A DNA stretch of 64,000 nucleotides from Microvirga arsenatis (GCF_009910705.1 NZ_JAAAXJ010000016.1:1-64000), one strand, 5' to 3'. Positions 1 through 9,098 are shown, counted from the first letter of the stretch. Numbers and translations: made by a program. The notes: generated from the sequence alone by a model not told the origin.

Positions 1-63
1 GACGGCTGGAAGACGCTGACACAAGCGTCAGCCCCGAAGGAGACGATTGACCTCGCCGCCTGA
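1..63 (+). other. 3' end of an unidentified open frame cut by the window edge
   Basis: Frame 1 is open from the first base to a TGA at 61-63, giving 20 residues that begin DGWKTL. The short stretch is too small to assign. Its start loosely recalls an Asp-box strand (D-x-G-x-x-W) of the beta-propeller proteins found elsewhere in this window, but that is a guess. It could also be a chance open frame. Confidence 0.25.
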
Positions 64-279
64 CCCAATACGATGTTCATGCCGGAGATCGCGCCACCCG
101 AATTTCAACACAGCTCGCGACGGCACCTCGAGCAGAACCTCGTCACTGTGGACGCTTTGATTCCTCCACTGTGACACAACAGACACCATTTATGGTCAGC
201 CGTCGCAATGGGAGACTGCCATCTTGTAGTGTCCATGGCACACACGCTGTAGTCGAATGCGCAGAGATCAAGCGGGCAT

Positions 280-305
280 GTAACCGGTCCCCCCGCAAGT
301 CCGAA
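280..305 (+). promoter_or_regulatory. NrsF-type ECF sigma promoter, GTAACC-N16-CGAA
   Basis: GTAACC lies at 280-285 and CGAA at 302-305, exactly 16 bases apart. This matches the consensus I recall for Caulobacter SigF, an ECF sigma controlled by NrsF, and both partners are encoded at 19436-20634. The sequence around the -10 (ccgaact-atggtcaga) also recurs at the 21143 promoter, so the two are probably copies of one promoter. Only small doubtful reading frames lie downstream, so this may be an orphaned promoter. Confidence 0.6.
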
Positions 306-354
306 CTCATGGTCAGACGATCCCTGAACTCTCTGGTTAGTCAGGAGTAGACCA

Positions 355-525
355 ATGAGAGCTTGTCGTCATCGCTGCCGCACTCGTTTGCCATCCGCAG
401 CTCGCCGAATCTCTTCGGCGGGATCGCTTCAGATCGGAGCTCGTGTACGAGGCACCGTGCACATTCCCTTGGCCTTCCGCCTCTCGTGCAAAAGTTCCCA
501 AGGTAGACAATTTTATGGAGATTGA
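355..525 (+). CDS. possible 56-aa Arg/Cys-rich small protein
   Basis: An ATG at 355 follows a good ribosome site (AGGAG, about 7 bases upstream) and opens a 56-codon frame. It stops two bases before the ATG of the next small frame, a spacing typical of translational coupling. The product has four Cys and many Arg, no signal peptide or membrane segment, and I recognise no family. The Arg-rich composition is also what a chance GC-rich frame gives. The support is its position under the 280 promoter and the ribosome site. Confidence 0.28.
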   Translation: MRACRHRCRTRLPSAARRISSAGSLQIGARVRGTVHIPLAFRLSCKSSQGRQFYGD

Positions 526-527
526 TC

Positions 528-692
528 ATGTCTGACGAGACCCCGGAAGAGCATAAGGAGGCTGCTCGCTTGGCTTGGAAAAGCCGCCACATCCCGTTCG
601 GCACTCTTGTCATCAGCGTGTTTCTACTGGCCAGTGTGCTATCCGCAATCTTTATGGTTTTCGCCCAAGGACCTTCGAACCCTATTCCTTGA
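528..692 (+). CDS. 54-aa small single-span membrane protein
   Basis: ATG at 528 is preceded by GGAG at 517-520. The 54-residue product begins with a charged, Glu/Lys-rich cytoplasmic segment of about 20 residues. It continues with one clear transmembrane helix (about residues 24-46, FGTLVISVFLLASVLSA) and ends in a short polar tail. The charge pattern predicts the N-terminus inside. I do not recognise the family. It sits just after the 56-codon frame and may belong to the transcript of the 280 promoter. Confidence 0.5.
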   Translation: MSDETPEEHKEAARLAWKSRHIPFGTLVISVFLLASVLSAIFMVFAQGPSNPIP

Positions 693-1047
693 CCCAATCC
701 TGCTACCAGCCCGGTACCTTGACCGCGCCCAAGATCCCCCGGCTCTTCTTGTGATGAACGCGCCTGCCCGAGAGTTCAGCGGACCGTGTTTGGCCTGCGA
801 CCGTTTGGATTGCACGGCGAACTTGTGAGCCACACATGGATTGCCTTTTATACGCCCCTTGTTCCACGGCACGACGTTAGCACGATTGTGAACTGCCCTC
901 ATGGGGTCGTCCGAACCGAAGCGGGCCTACGCTGATCGACAGGGAGGATCCGAATCGGTAGCCATGGTGGGCTTGCACTCAGCAAGTAGCTGACCGATCC
1001 ACCACAGAGACGAGAATAGAACGCTCTTACAGCAAGGATCTCCGTTC
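693..1047. other. 355-nt gene-free stretch holding the dsbA leader
   Basis: No convincing coding frame is seen on either strand. The only structured part is the conserved leader at 948-995, described separately. No GTAACC-type promoter is present here. Confidence 0.5.
948..995 (+). promoter_or_regulatory. conserved leader of the dsbA-like gene: hairpin plus 9-codon ORF
   Basis: This 48-nt stretch is repeated at 50147-50194 with a single substitution, in the same position ahead of the paralogous gene. It contains an inverted repeat (CTTGC at 972-976, ACTCA loop, GCAAG at 982-986) and a short frame, ATG at 964 to TGA at 991 (MVGLHSASS). The one substitution changes the last residue, S to G. 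It may be an operator, an attenuator-like leader peptide or an RNA structure. Which one cannot be decided here. Confidence 0.5.
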
Positions 1048-1803
1048 ATGCCCTTCAATTCCTCCGCCGTCCACCGCGTTGCGCTCTTGACCGCGCTCGT
1101 TCTGCCTTCGGCGGTATGGGCCCAGCCTACTCCGTTCACGCCCGAGCAGCGCGATGCCATCGGCGGGATCATTCGAGAGTATCTCGTCAAGAACCCGGAG
1201 GTGCTGCAGGAGGCTTTCACCGAACTCCAGCGGCGCATGCAGGAGGCTGAGCAGGCAGGCCGGGCGGAGGTGCTGACCTCCGAGCGCGCCAAGCTCGAGA
1301 ACTCGCCCCATGACTTCGTGCTCGGCAACCCGCAGGGCGACGTCACCATGGTCGAGTTCCTCGACTACAACTGTGGCTACTGCAAACGCGCCATGGCCGA
1401 TGTGAAGGCGCTCATCAAGTCTGACCCCAAGCTGCGGGTGGTGATCAAGGACTTTCCGGTGCTCGGCCCGGGGTCGGTCGAGGCCAGCCGGGTTGCACTA
1501 GCGGCCAAGGCCCAGCTCTCCGGCGACAAGCTCTACGAGTTCCACACCAATCTCATGGAGAGACGCGGCCAGGCCAATGGGGAATCCGCTAAGGCTGTCG
1601 CCAAGGAGATGGGGCTCGACATGGCGCGCCTGGAAAAGGATCTGCAAAGCAGCGATATCAATGCCACCCTCCAGGAGAACATGGAACTTGGGCAAAAGCT
1701 GGGGATCAACGGCACGCCGGGCTTCGTGATCGGGAATGAGGTTATCGCTGGCGCTGTCGGGGCCGAGCCACTGAAGCAGGTCATCGCGAACACGCGGAAC
1801 TGA
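1048..1803 (+). CDS. DsbA/Com1-like periplasmic thiol:disulfide oxidoreductase
   Basis: A 251-residue exported thioredoxin-fold protein. It has a signal peptide (residues 1-25, ending near AVWA-QP), then a helical N-terminal extension (about 30-85) typical of the Com1/DsbA-like group. The thioredoxin domain carries CGYC at Cys109-Cys112 and a cis-Pro loop (NGTPGF) near residue 220. Its likely role is disulfide exchange or isomerisation in the periplasm, perhaps keeping copper-site cysteines reduced or repaired. A close paralogue lies at 50243-51001 with the same upstream leader. The start follows an aaggatct ribosome site. Confidence 0.9.
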   Translation: MPFNSSAVHRVALLTALVLPSAVWAQPTPFTPEQRDAIGGIIREYLVKNPEVLQEAFTELQRRMQEAEQAGRAEVLTSERAKLENSPHDFVLGNPQGDVTMVEFLDYNCGYCKRAMADVKALIKSDPKLRVVIKDFPVLGPGSVEASRVALAAKAQLSGDKLYEFHTNLMERRGQANGESAKAVAKEMGLDMARLEKDLQSSDINATLQENMELGQKLGINGTPGFVIGNEVIAGAVGAEPLKQVIANTRN

Positions 1804-2176
1804 AGCAGAACCAGGATGTGAACAGCAGCTCCCGCGCCCGCTGACATCCGCTGCAGTGACTTGCCGCTCTAACCCGTATAGTTGGACTTAGGCCACTGCA
1901 ACCATCCGACTCCCGGCGCCCTGATTGATGCTATTAAACCTGCGCTCAAGACCGCATGACAATCATTGTACGGGCAGCCAAGTTAGGCATCTGGTCGGCA
2001 CAGGTTTTGTGTTCTGAGTGTCTGCAAGCATGGTAGAGCGGCATGGTGAGAATTAGGTCTAGTGACCTCCGTTCTTGAACCCAACGTGCCGCTTCCCTGC
2101 TGACAGTCGGCGGCACATGTTCAGTCAGTCCGGGGGGCGGGCGCACCCGGTCCAGGTCCGCCCGGACCGCCAAGTG
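1804..2176. other. 373-nt stretch with no recognised feature
   Basis: A 75-codon minus-strand frame exists here, but it has no ribosome site and an Arg-rich composition. I see no promoter motif or strong inverted repeat. Confidence 0.4.
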
Positions 2177-2458
2177 CTAGTTGTTGCGCTTGATCCAGCT
2201 GTTGTACTGCTGGGCGTCAACTGCCGCGGCTCCGTTCCGTGCCAACATCTCTTGCAGCGGCGTCGGCCTGTGCCCCGGGGGGAAGCTCCCCTCCGGGAAC
2301 TGCCCAGTCAGATTGCGGCTGGGTCTTTGCGCACCCGAGTAGGCTTGTCCGGGATCGTTGTAGCCAGAGACGGCAGGGTATCCGGACATGACGGGCTGGG
2401 CCTGGACGGCGCCTGAAATGCTCGCCGCAATGGCGAAGGCGAGGGGAAATTGTTTCAT
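2177..2458 (-). CDS. small exported protein, function unknown
   Basis: A 93-residue protein with a clear signal peptide (MKQFPLAFAIAASISGAVQA) and a polar mature part of about 73 residues rich in Gly, Pro, Tyr and Gln. There is no Cys. The start at 2458 is chosen because AGGAGG lies 9 bases upstream and the signal peptide begins there; a longer in-frame start at 2599 is rejected. An exact GTAACC-N16-CGAA promoter lies about 55 bases upstream on the same strand, so it is probably an ECF-regulon member. No family recognised. Confidence 0.7.
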   Translation of the reverse strand: MKQFPLAFAIAASISGAVQAQPVMSGYPAVSGYNDPGQAYSGAQRPSRNLTGQFPEGSFPPGHRPTPLQEMLARNGAAAVDAQQYNSWIKRNN

Positions 2459-2513
2459 GACAATGAGCCTCCTATCTTGTTGGGAGCGCAACCTTGGTGC
2501 TCCTGTACTTAAG

Positions 2514-2539
2514 TTCGGTGGGAACGGCGCTTTGGTTAC
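2514..2539 (-). promoter_or_regulatory. NrsF-type ECF sigma promoter for the 93-aa exported protein
   Basis: Read on the minus strand, GTAACC occupies 2539-2534 and CGAA 2517-2514 with 16 bases between. The exported-protein gene starts at 2458. Confidence 0.65.
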
Positions 2540-2656
2540 AGCGTCCCGCGCACGGCCCGCCAGACCTTCTAGCCCGTCCAATGATCGTGACACTGACACC
2601 CGTAAGGGCAGCCCGCGATCTCAGCCTCCGGGCACGGCAGCAGGCGCATATGGCGT

Positions 2657-2682
2657 GTAACCTTCGGCCCACCGACCCCGAA
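2657..2682 (+). promoter_or_regulatory. NrsF-type ECF sigma promoter ahead of the copper ATPase region
   Basis: GTAACC at 2657-2662 and CGAA at 2679-2682 with a 16-base spacer. It is 118 bases from, and divergent to, the promoter at 2514-2539. It reads toward the small frames at 2727 and 2943 and the Cu-ATPase gene at 3227. Confidence 0.65.
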
Positions 2683-2726
2683 TAATAAGAAGAATGCGCC
2701 GCCTACCGCGGCACGGAGACAAGGCA

Positions 2727-2864
2727 ATGTATCTCGTATCAGCACTGGGAGCCCTCCTGCTCCTCCTCGCGACCACCGCGTGGTTCCGCGCGCCGACCGT
2801 CGCGCTGGCTCCCGTCCGGGCCTGGCGTCCGGGATCCCGGCGGGGGCCCCGCTTGAACACCTGA
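2727..2864 (+). CDS. 45-aa small membrane or exported peptide
   Basis: ATG at 2727 lies about 45 bases after the promoter -10, with a GGAG about 10 bases upstream. The product starts with a strongly hydrophobic segment (about residues 2-19, with a run of five Leu) followed by an Arg-rich tail. It may be a signal-anchor peptide. No family recognised. Confidence 0.4.
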   Translation: MYLVSALGALLLLLATTAWFRAPTVALAPVRAWRPGSRRGPRLNT

Positions 2865-2942
2865 CGCGGTGTCCAGGTCCGGAGGATCCTCCGCAGGAAA
2901 AACCCTTCCATAAGCCCCGACATCCTGGACAAGGAACAGCCC

Positions 2943-3087
2943 ATGAATTCGAGCTCCGACGGCGAGCAGACCCGGCCCCGCTCCCCGTCATCACTCGATG
3001 GCCGGCAGCTCCCCCTGGTCAATGGCTCTCTGCCTGGGGGCTGGCCTGCTGATCGTGCTGTTCGCCGTTGCCCGGCTTTTCACGTGA
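2943..3087 (+). pseudogene. possible frameshifted small membrane protein
   Basis: An ATG at 2943 with an aaggaa ribosome site opens a polar frame. The neighbouring frame, from about 2998 to a TGA at 3085-3087, encodes a good transmembrane helix (MALCLGAGLLIVLFAVARLF). A single-base shift near 2990-3000 would join a polar N-terminus to this helix in a roughly 48-residue protein. That is a common design for small proteins beside copper ATPases. It could equally be two unrelated chance frames. Confidence 0.28.
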
Positions 3088-3226
3088 GGCTGACCCACCC
3101 CCACCACCGCTCGACTGTGCGCCTCCGCGGTACAGGGCCCGCGCCATTAGGGGATCGAAGCCCCACACCGGGCGTTTGTCCGCCGGGCGCAACGGTTCAC
3201 GCACCTGACCAGCAAGGAAACTTCAG

Positions 3227-5635
3227 ATGACCCACGACCGAGCCAAAGCGAACCCGCGTTGCCACCATGATGCTTCCACCCATGGCCATGTGGATGGCTC
3301 GGCCGACGCGCATATGCATCCGGCCGCTTCCGACGCGGAGCTCCACGTGAAGGACCCAGTCTGCGGCATGATGGTCGACCCGCACACCACGCCCCATCGG
3401 GCACAGCACGGCGGACGCCCGTTTTATTTCTGCTCGGCCGGATGCCAGGACAAGTTCGAAAAGGATCCGGCCCGCTACCTGTCCCCGCAGGCCGTCAAGC
3501 AGACCGACGAGCCCGTCCCGGAGGGCACGATCTACACCTGCCCGATGCATCCCGAGGTCAGGCAGGTCGGGCCAGGGTCCTGCCCCATCTGCGGCATGGC
3601 GCTCGAACCCGACATCATCACCGCGGATGCTGGTCCGAACCCGGAACTCGTCGACATGACGCGCCGGTTCTGGATCGGCACGGCCCTGACCGTTCCCGTC
3701 GTGCTCCTGTCCATGGGCGGCGATCTGACGGGGCTCACCCACGTGATCGGCCAGCAGGCCTCCAACTGGGTGCAACTCGCCCTCGCCACCCCGGTGGTGC
3801 TCTGGACCGGCTGGCCGTTCTTCGTGCGCGGCTGGCAATCCGTGGTGGCGCGCAGCCTCAACATGTTCACCCTGATCGCACTCGGGGTCGGCGCGGCCTG
3901 GGGCTACAGCACCGTCGCGACCCTCGCGCCCGGCCTGTTCCCGGCGGCCCTGCGGGGGCCCGACGGCGCCATCCCGGCTTACTTTGAGGCAGCGGCCGTG
4001 ATCACCGTCCTGGTTCTCCTCGGGCAGGTGCTGGAACTCAAGGCCCGCGACCAGACCTCCGGCGCCATCCGGGCCCTGCTTGACCTCACGCCCAAGACAG
4101 CACGGCGCCTCAGTGCGGATGGCGTCGACGAGGAGATCGCCCTTGACGCGGTCGGTGTCGGCGACCGGCTGCGGGTTCGTCCGGGCGAAAAGGTGCCGGT
4201 CGACGGCGAGGTCCTGGAAGGACGCTGCTCGGTCGACGAATCCATGGTCACGGGCGAGTCGATGCCCGTCACCAAGGAGCCCGGGTCCAAGGTGACGGCG
4301 GGCACCCTCAACCAGACCGGCAGCTTCGTCATGCGCGCCGAGAGGGTCGGGCGCGACACCATGCTCGCGCGCATCGTGCAGATGGTCGCCGACGCCCAGC
4401 GCTCCCGCGCCCCGATCCAACGGCTCGTCGATCAGGTCGCCGGATGGTTCGTGCCCGCGGTGATCGTGATCGCGGCGCTCGCCTTCCTCGCGTGGTTCTT
4501 CTTCGGCCCCGAGCCGCGGCTCTCCTTCGCCCTCATCGCGGCGGTCGCGGTGCTCATCATCGCGTGCCCGTGCGCGCTCGGCCTTGCAACGCCCATGTCG
4601 ATCATGGTCGGCGTCGGGCGGGGCGCCCAAGGCGGGGTTCTCATCAGGAACGCCGAGGCGCTGGAGCGGATGGAAAAGGTCGACACCCTCGTGGTCGACA
4701 AGACCGGCACCCTCACCGAGGGCAAGCCCGCCGTGACCGCGGTGGTGCCGGCGCCAGGGTTCGGCGAGGACGAGATCCTGCGCCTCGCCGCCAGCGTCGA
4801 GCGGGCCAGCGAGCACCCGCTCGCCACGGCCATCGTCGCCGCGGCGACGCAGCGGCGCCTCGCCCTGGCCGACCCGGAGGGGTTCGATTCGCCCACCGGC
4901 AAAGGCGCCCTCGGGACGGTGGACGGCAGGGCCGTGGTGCTGGGCAACGCCCGCTTCCTCGCGGAGCGGGGCATCGATGTCGCTCCCCTGTCGCAAGCCG
5001 CGGACGAGCTCCGGCGCGAGGGCGCCACGGCGATCTTCGTCGGCATCGACGGACGCGCCGCGGGCACCATCGCCATCGCCGACCCGGTGAAGGCCACGAC
5101 CCCCGAGGCGCTAGCCGGGCTCAAGGCCGAAGGCATCCGCGTCGTGATGCTCACCGGCGACAACCGGACCACCGCGCAGGCCGTCGCCCGCCGGCTCGGC
5201 ATCACCGAGGTCGAGGCGGAGGTGCTGCCGGAGGAGAAGAGTGCCGTGGTCAACCGCCACAAGGCCGCGGGCCGGGTGGTTGCCATGGCCGGCGACGGGG
5301 TCAACGACGCCCCGGCGCTTGCCGCCGCCGACGTCGGCATTGCCATGGGCACCGGCACCGACGTGGCCATTGAAAGCGCCGGCGTCACGCTGCTCAAGGG
5401 CGACCTCAATGGCATCGTGCGGGCACGGCGGCTGTCGCAGGCCACCATGCGCAACATCCGTCAGAACCTGTTCTGGGCCTTCATCTACAACGCCCTCGGG
5501 GTGCCCGTGGCGGCCGGCGTGCTCTTCCCGATCCTTGGCGTCCTGCTGTCGCCGATCATCGCCGCCGCGGCCATGGCGCTGTCGTCCGTCAGCGTGATCG
5601 CCAACGCGCTGCGGCTCCGCGTCGCCCGGATCTGA
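3227..5635 (+). CDS. copA: Cu(I)-exporting P-type ATPase with YHS and heavy-metal-binding domains
   Basis: An 802-residue inner-membrane P1B ATPase. The N-terminus is His-rich (about 1-35). A YHS domain follows (about 42-85, DPVCGMMV), then a small heavy-metal-binding domain (about 99-127, YTCPMHPEV with CPICGMAL). The core has the CPC motif (about 447-449), the phosphorylated Asp491 in [13 protein letters not shown] and [12 protein letters not shown]7 carries YN and TM8 MALSS, the residues marking the Cu(I) class P1B-1. There is no classical CxxC HMA domain; the YHS/HMBD pair replaces it. It expels cytoplasmic Cu(I) to the periplasm. It lies downstream of the 2657 ECF promoter and ahead of a SCO gene. 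Confidence 0.95.
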   Translation: MTHDRAKANPRCHHDASTHGHVDGSADAHMHPAASDAELHVKDPVCGMMVDPHTTPHRAQHGGRPFYFCSAGCQDKFEKDPARYLSPQAVKQTDEPVPEGTIYTCPMHPEVRQVGPGSCPICGMALEPDIITADAGPNPELVDMTRRFWIGTALTVPVVLLSMGGDLTGLTHVIGQQASNWVQLALATPVVLWTGWPFFVRGWQSVVARSLNMFTLIALGVGAAWGYSTVATLAPGLFPAALRGPDGAIPAYFEAAAVITVLVLLGQVLELKARDQTSGAIRALLDLTPKTARRLSADGVDEEIALDAVGVGDRLRVRPGEKVPVDGEVLEGRCSVDESMVTGESMPVTKEPGSKVTAGTLNQTGSFVMRAERVGRDTMLARIVQMVADAQRSRAPIQRLVDQVAGWFVPAVIVIAALAFLAWFFFGPEPRLSFALIAAVAVLIIACPCALGLATPMSIMVGVGRGAQGGVLIRNAEALERMEKVDTLVVDKTGTLTEGKPAVTAVVPAPGFGEDEILRLAASVERASEHPLATAIVAAATQRRLALADPEGFDSPTGKGALGTVDGRAVVLGNARFLAERGIDVAPLSQAADELRREGATAIFVGIDGRAAGTIAIADPVKATTPEALAGLKAEGIRVVMLTGDNRTTAQAVARRLGITEVEAEVLPEEKSAVVNRHKAAGRVVAMAGDGVNDAPALAAADVGIAMGTGTDVAIESAGVTLLKGDLNGIVRARRLSQATMRNIRQNLFWAFIYNALGVPVAAGVLFPILGVLLSPIIAAAAMALSSVSVIANALRLRVARI

Positions 5636-5649
5636 TGGCCCGGGCGCGG

Positions 5650-5695
5650 GCATCGGCAGGCGGGAGCCGGCCAGGTTTCACCCTGCTGCCGATGC
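5650..5695 (+). terminator. stem-loop after the copper ATPase gene
   Basis: GCATCGGCAG (5650-5659) pairs perfectly with CTGCCGATGC (5686-5695) across a 26-base loop, 14 bases after the stop codon. There is no U-run, so intrinsic termination is uncertain. It may instead protect the 3' end of the message. Confidence 0.35.
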
Positions 5696-5780
5696 CGCGG
5701 GTAGCGCAATGCGTCTGCCCTGACCTCGGCGCCACCTCAAGCGCGCCGGCCCAGAAAACTTCAAAGTGGAGATCCTAATC

Positions 5781-6476
5781 GTGAACATGCCTTCGCTCCT
5801 CGCTGTCGCCGCCGCTGTCGCGCTCGCCAGCCTGACAGCGGACCCTGGGTCGGCGCACTCGCTCGACAGCCTCCAGGGCGAGATGCACAAAAAGGAGAAG
5901 TACTTCGAGGTGAAGGACCGGCCCGCTCCGGAATTCACGCTGCGGGACGCCAAGGGAAACGATCATCGCCTCTCCGCGCTTCGCGGCAAGGTCGTCATCG
6001 TCAATTTCATTTACTTGGGCTGCACGGACGTGTGCCCGCTCCACACTGAAAAGATCGCCGAGATCCAGGGCATGGTGAACAGCACGCCGATGCGCGATCA
6101 GGTGCAGTTCCTGACCGTCACCACCGACCCGGACCGTGACAAGCCGGAGGTCTTGAGCGCCTTCGGTGCGGAGCGCGGGCTCGATTTGCGGAATTGGGTG
6201 TTCCTGACGACCACGCCCGGGATGCCCGAGGATGCGACCCGCAAGCTGGCGGAACAGTTCGGGCACAAATTCACCAAGACTGCCGACGGCCTGCAGATGC
6301 ATGGTATCGTCACCCACGTCATCGACCGCGAGGGACGCTGGCGCGCGAACTTCCACGGCCTCCAGTTCGAACCCACGAACCTGGTCGTCTACATCAACGC
6401 CCTGGTGAACGACCGCGACCGCCACGACGTGGAGCGAAGCCCTTCGTTGTGGGAGCGCCTCCGGTCCTTTTTCTGA
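5781..6476 (+). CDS. SCO1/SenC-family copper chaperone / thiol protein
   Basis: About 231 residues with an N-terminal hydrophobic export segment and a thioredoxin-like SCO domain. The Cu ligands are visible: CTDVC (about Cys81 and Cys85) and a distal His in the MHGIVTH segment (His174/179). SCO proteins deliver Cu to the CuA site of cytochrome oxidase or reduce its cysteines; in resistance clusters they may buffer periplasmic copper. A GGAG about 9 bases upstream of GTG 5781 supports that start; GTG 5766 and ATG 5787 are alternatives. A second SCO paralogue is at 46251. Confidence 0.85.
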   Translation: MNMPSLLAVAAAVALASLTADPGSAHSLDSLQGEMHKKEKYFEVKDRPAPEFTLRDAKGNDHRLSALRGKVVIVNFIYLGCTDVCPLHTEKIAEIQGMVNSTPMRDQVQFLTVTTDPDRDKPEVLSAFGAERGLDLRNWVFLTTTPGMPEDATRKLAEQFGHKFTKTADGLQMHGIVTHVIDREGRWRANFHGLQFEPTNLVVYINALVNDRDRHDVERSPSLWERLRSFF

Positions 6477-7131
6477 TCGCGGCTGCCGTGCCACGCCGCA
6501 CGTGCGGCTAGTGCTGCCGCACGTGGAGGCGCGACAATGCAGCCATCCCCCTCACGCCGAGTGGGCGGTTGCCGTCCCGCCGCACGAATCCTCAACCGGG
6601 TCCAAGTGCCGCTTTGCGCAGTCCTCGCAGGCGGGAAAGTCCAAGCCGCGGCACCGCCAGGTCGCCGACGGCCACGCCCGGCGAATAGGAAGCCTCGCTG
6701 CCTGGCGCGCGGGCTTACGCCTCCTCGCCTTCGTAGACCGGGACGGTGAAGCGCGAGATCCCTGGCGCTCACGGCACCTCGAAACATGCTGACCTGCTGC
6801 TCTAGGGGTTGAGAGGGGCGGCAACTCGGAGAACGCAAATGTCGGTCATGCGCCGCCCATGAGGATCGCCTGCGCAGCATGGCGCTGGTTTCCTGCGCAG
6901 TGAGCCCATGGGTCCGATCATACGAACGCTGTTCACGCACTCGTGCCGTTCGCGTTCCGCATTCAGCTGTGGGTTCGCCGCATTAGCATACGCGTGGGAT
7001 CCGGCCAGCGGGAGCCTTGCACCGCAGCAGGGAGAAGGTCTCCCCCGGGGAGAACAAGGCGCGGCCCTTGGCCGTCGCCGGTCAGGCCAGCGGAAGGGCC
7101 GGAGACGTTACTGCGCCTCCGGCGGGACGGC
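6477..7131. other. 655-nt stretch without a recognisable gene
   Basis: All frames here are Arg/Pro-rich and lack ribosome sites. A minus-strand frame around 6560-6640 includes a short CEDC segment, and another ends in a CusB-like tail (PVYEGEEA). These may be remnants of decayed genes, but neither is long enough to call. No GTAACC-type promoter is present. Confidence 0.4.
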
Positions 7132-7539
7132 TTATTGTGCCGGGCTGAGCGACTGAACGGTGTAGCTGCCGTCCGTGCCCTTGTTCAGGGTGAACTTCAC
7201 CTTGGCCCCGGGCTTTACTTGGGTGAGGTCGACGGACGGGGCTGCCGCGAACTCCATCGACATGGCCGGCCAGCCGATGGCCGGGATCGGTTCATGGTTG
7301 AGCTTGACCTTGCGCTGCTCGGTGTTGACTGACGCGACAGTGCCGGTTGCCATGGCGCTCGTCGCCGCCGTGGTGTTGCCACTGCCCATGCCAGGCATGT
7401 TCTGCATGTTGCCCATGCTGCCGCCGGAACTGCTCTGAGCGTGGGCCGGCAGGGCCAGGGCCGCGGCGGTGAGGCCGCCCAGGACCAAGGCCTTCAGGGC
7501 CGGGCCGCGCGTGCGCGGTAAGAGGATGAGGCTCGACAT
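7132..7539 (-). CDS. CusF-like periplasmic copper-binding chaperone
   Basis: 135 residues: a signal peptide (to about residue 34), a short Met/Gly/Ser-rich linker (about 41-63), then a CusF-type OB-fold domain. The Cu(I)/Ag(I) ligand pattern W-P-x-M-x-M is present (Trp90, Met93, Met95). CusF passes copper to the CusB adaptor of the CusCBA pump. It is the last gene of the leftward operon that begins at 14869 and includes cusB and cusA. The start at 7539 has AGGAGA 5 bases upstream; a much longer in-frame extension to 8280 overlaps the cyclase gene and is rejected. Confidence 0.88.
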   Translation of the reverse strand: MSSLILLPRTRGPALKALVLGGLTAAALALPAHAQSSSGGSMGNMQNMPGMGSGNTTAATSAMATGTVASVNTEQRKVKLNHEPIPAIGWPAMSMEFAAAPSVDLTQVKPGAKVKFTLNKGTDGSYTVQSLSPAQ

Positions 7540-7699
7540 CGGGATCTCCTGTTGTGGTCGAATGCAGCTCTTCACATTGCATGAAGGCTGTGTCGCGGGC
7601 GCGAAAAGGCTCGATGGCAAATGCAGCCGGCGCCCGCCCGCGGGTGCGCCAGCCCCGACCGTCGGATCGGGTCGAAACGGATTGAAAGGGCCACACTGC

Positions 7700-8980
7700 T
7701 CACGACGCCACCACGGTCGCATCCGGCTGGGCCCGGTGCGGTTCGGCGGGGGGCTTTTGCCGCAGCAGGCGAAGGGGCTGGCGCCGGCCGCGCAAGGACT
7801 GGTCCGGGACAGGGTCCCACAAGGCGCTGTCCACGACCGGCCTGGCTGCCTGCAGGGCGGGTTCGGACACGAGGAGGCGTACGCCGAGCTCACCGGCGAG
7901 CTCCTCGATCCGGTTGGCAACATTGACGGTGTCGCCGATGACCGTGAACTCCAGGCGCTCCTCGTCGCCGAGCGTCCCCGCGGTGACCTCGCCGTAGTGG
8001 ATGCCGATCCCCACCTCGATGGGGGCGAGCCCCGCCGCGGCACGCTCTTCGTTCCAGCGGTCTGTCGCCTCGTGGATCTCCAGGCCACATTGGACGGCGT
8101 TGCCGGCGTCCGCCTCGGTCGGATGCGGCACGCCGAACACGGCCATGATCCCATCACCAATGAACTTGTCGATGACCCCGCCCCGCCGCGCCACCGGTGC
8201 GGCCATCCGGCGCCGGTACTCAGTGAGGAACAGGGCGAGCTCGCCCGCCGCCATGCGCTCGGCCATCGGGGTGAAGCCACGCACGTCGATGAACATCACG
8301 GCGGCCCGCTGCGGCCGGAAGGACGAAGGTCCCGGCTCCGACCTCGCGAGCTGGTCAGCGATGCTCGCGCTGAAGAAGCGCGACAGGTTGGAGCGCAGCC
8401 GCGCCTCGCGGATGGCGTCCGCAAGCGCCCGGCGCGTCCGGCTTACCGCCACGAACAGCACGACGGCCGTGAGCGCCACGACAGAGAGGCGGGTGATCTC
8501 CCCCGGCAGGACGAAGGCGGCGTCGGGCGCCCACGCCCCGGCCGTGACCCACAGCACCGCCCAGCCCGCCGCGAACAGGCCGGCGGTGTAGAGGACCAGG
8601 TAGGGTCGGTGCCGGACTGCGGCAATCGCCAGGAGGAGGAAGATCAGAGAGGCCACTGGAGCGGCCGAGATGCCAGACGCCAGCGTTCCGAACGTGAGGG
8701 CCAGAGGACCGATGCAGTGTAGGAGGAGACCGACGTCGAGGGTCGCGAATACCCAGGGCAGCCAAGGCCGAAAAAAGCCGATCCAGGCCAGCACCAAGCT
8801 CACAGTCGCGAACACGCCCAGGGCAATGACGGAGAACATGGCCATGTGCGCATGCTCCAGCGCACCTCCCGCCCAGAATACGGCTGTGATGGCGGAGAAC
8901 ACCAGGAGGCGCAGGACGGCGAGGAGGGCCTCGGTCTCCCGCTCGACGCGCGCCAGGCCCCGGTCGATGTGCGACCTCAT
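7700..8980 (-). CDS. membrane-bound class III adenylate/guanylate cyclase
   Basis: 426 residues: about five or six transmembrane helices in the first 190 residues, a linker, then a class III cyclase domain. The catalytic pieces are intact: metal-binding Asp in MFIDVRGF, the K of KFIGDGIMAVFG with the second metal Asp, and the GDTVNVANRIE segment carrying the purine-site Asp and the transition-state Asn and Arg. The Lys/Asp pair predicts ATP as substrate, so cAMP as product. It lies between cusA and the cusF-like gene on the same strand. A longer start at 9124 would overlap cusA; ATG 8980 is preferred although its ribosome site is weak. Confidence 0.85.
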   Translation of the reverse strand: MRSHIDRGLARVERETEALLAVLRLLVFSAITAVFWAGGALEHAHMAMFSVIALGVFATVSLVLAWIGFFRPWLPWVFATLDVGLLLHCIGPLALTFGTLASGISAAPVASLIFLLLAIAAVRHRPYLVLYTAGLFAAGWAVLWVTAGAWAPDAAFVLPGEITRLSVVALTAVVLFVAVSRTRRALADAIREARLRSNLSRFFSASIADQLARSEPGPSSFRPQRAAVMFIDVRGFTPMAERMAAGELALFLTEYRRRMAAPVARRGGVIDKFIGDGIMAVFGVPHPTEADAGNAVQCGLEIHEATDRWNEERAAAGLAPIEVGIGIHYGEVTAGTLGDEERLEFTVIGDTVNVANRIEELAGELGVRLLVSEPALQAARPVVDSALWDPVPDQSLRGRRQPLRLLRQKPPAEPHRAQPDATVVAS

Positions 8981-9098
8981 CGCAGAACTCGCCCGGCCGC
9001 GAGGGCGCCGCGGATGGCGCACCGGCACCCGCGGGGCAGGAAACCCTGGCGACTTTGATCCATGACAGCCACTTGCAAGACAGGCACATTCATGGCGC

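Noticed and set aside
1946-2173. A 75-codon minus-strand frame
   Set aside because: No ribosome site, signal peptide or recognisable domain, and irregular composition.
3197-4996. A 599-codon minus-strand frame opposite the Cu-ATPase
   Set aside because: Composition (Gly, Arg, His, Asp repeats) is typical of an antisense shadow, and it has no ribosome site or domain.
6389-6940. A 183-codon minus-strand frame in the gap after the SCO gene
   Set aside because: It begins inside or overlaps the SCO gene region, is Arg-rich and has no ribosome site or domain.
7469-8722. A 417-codon plus-strand frame opposite the cyclase
   Set aside because: Shadow of the cyclase gene, whose catalytic motifs are complete.
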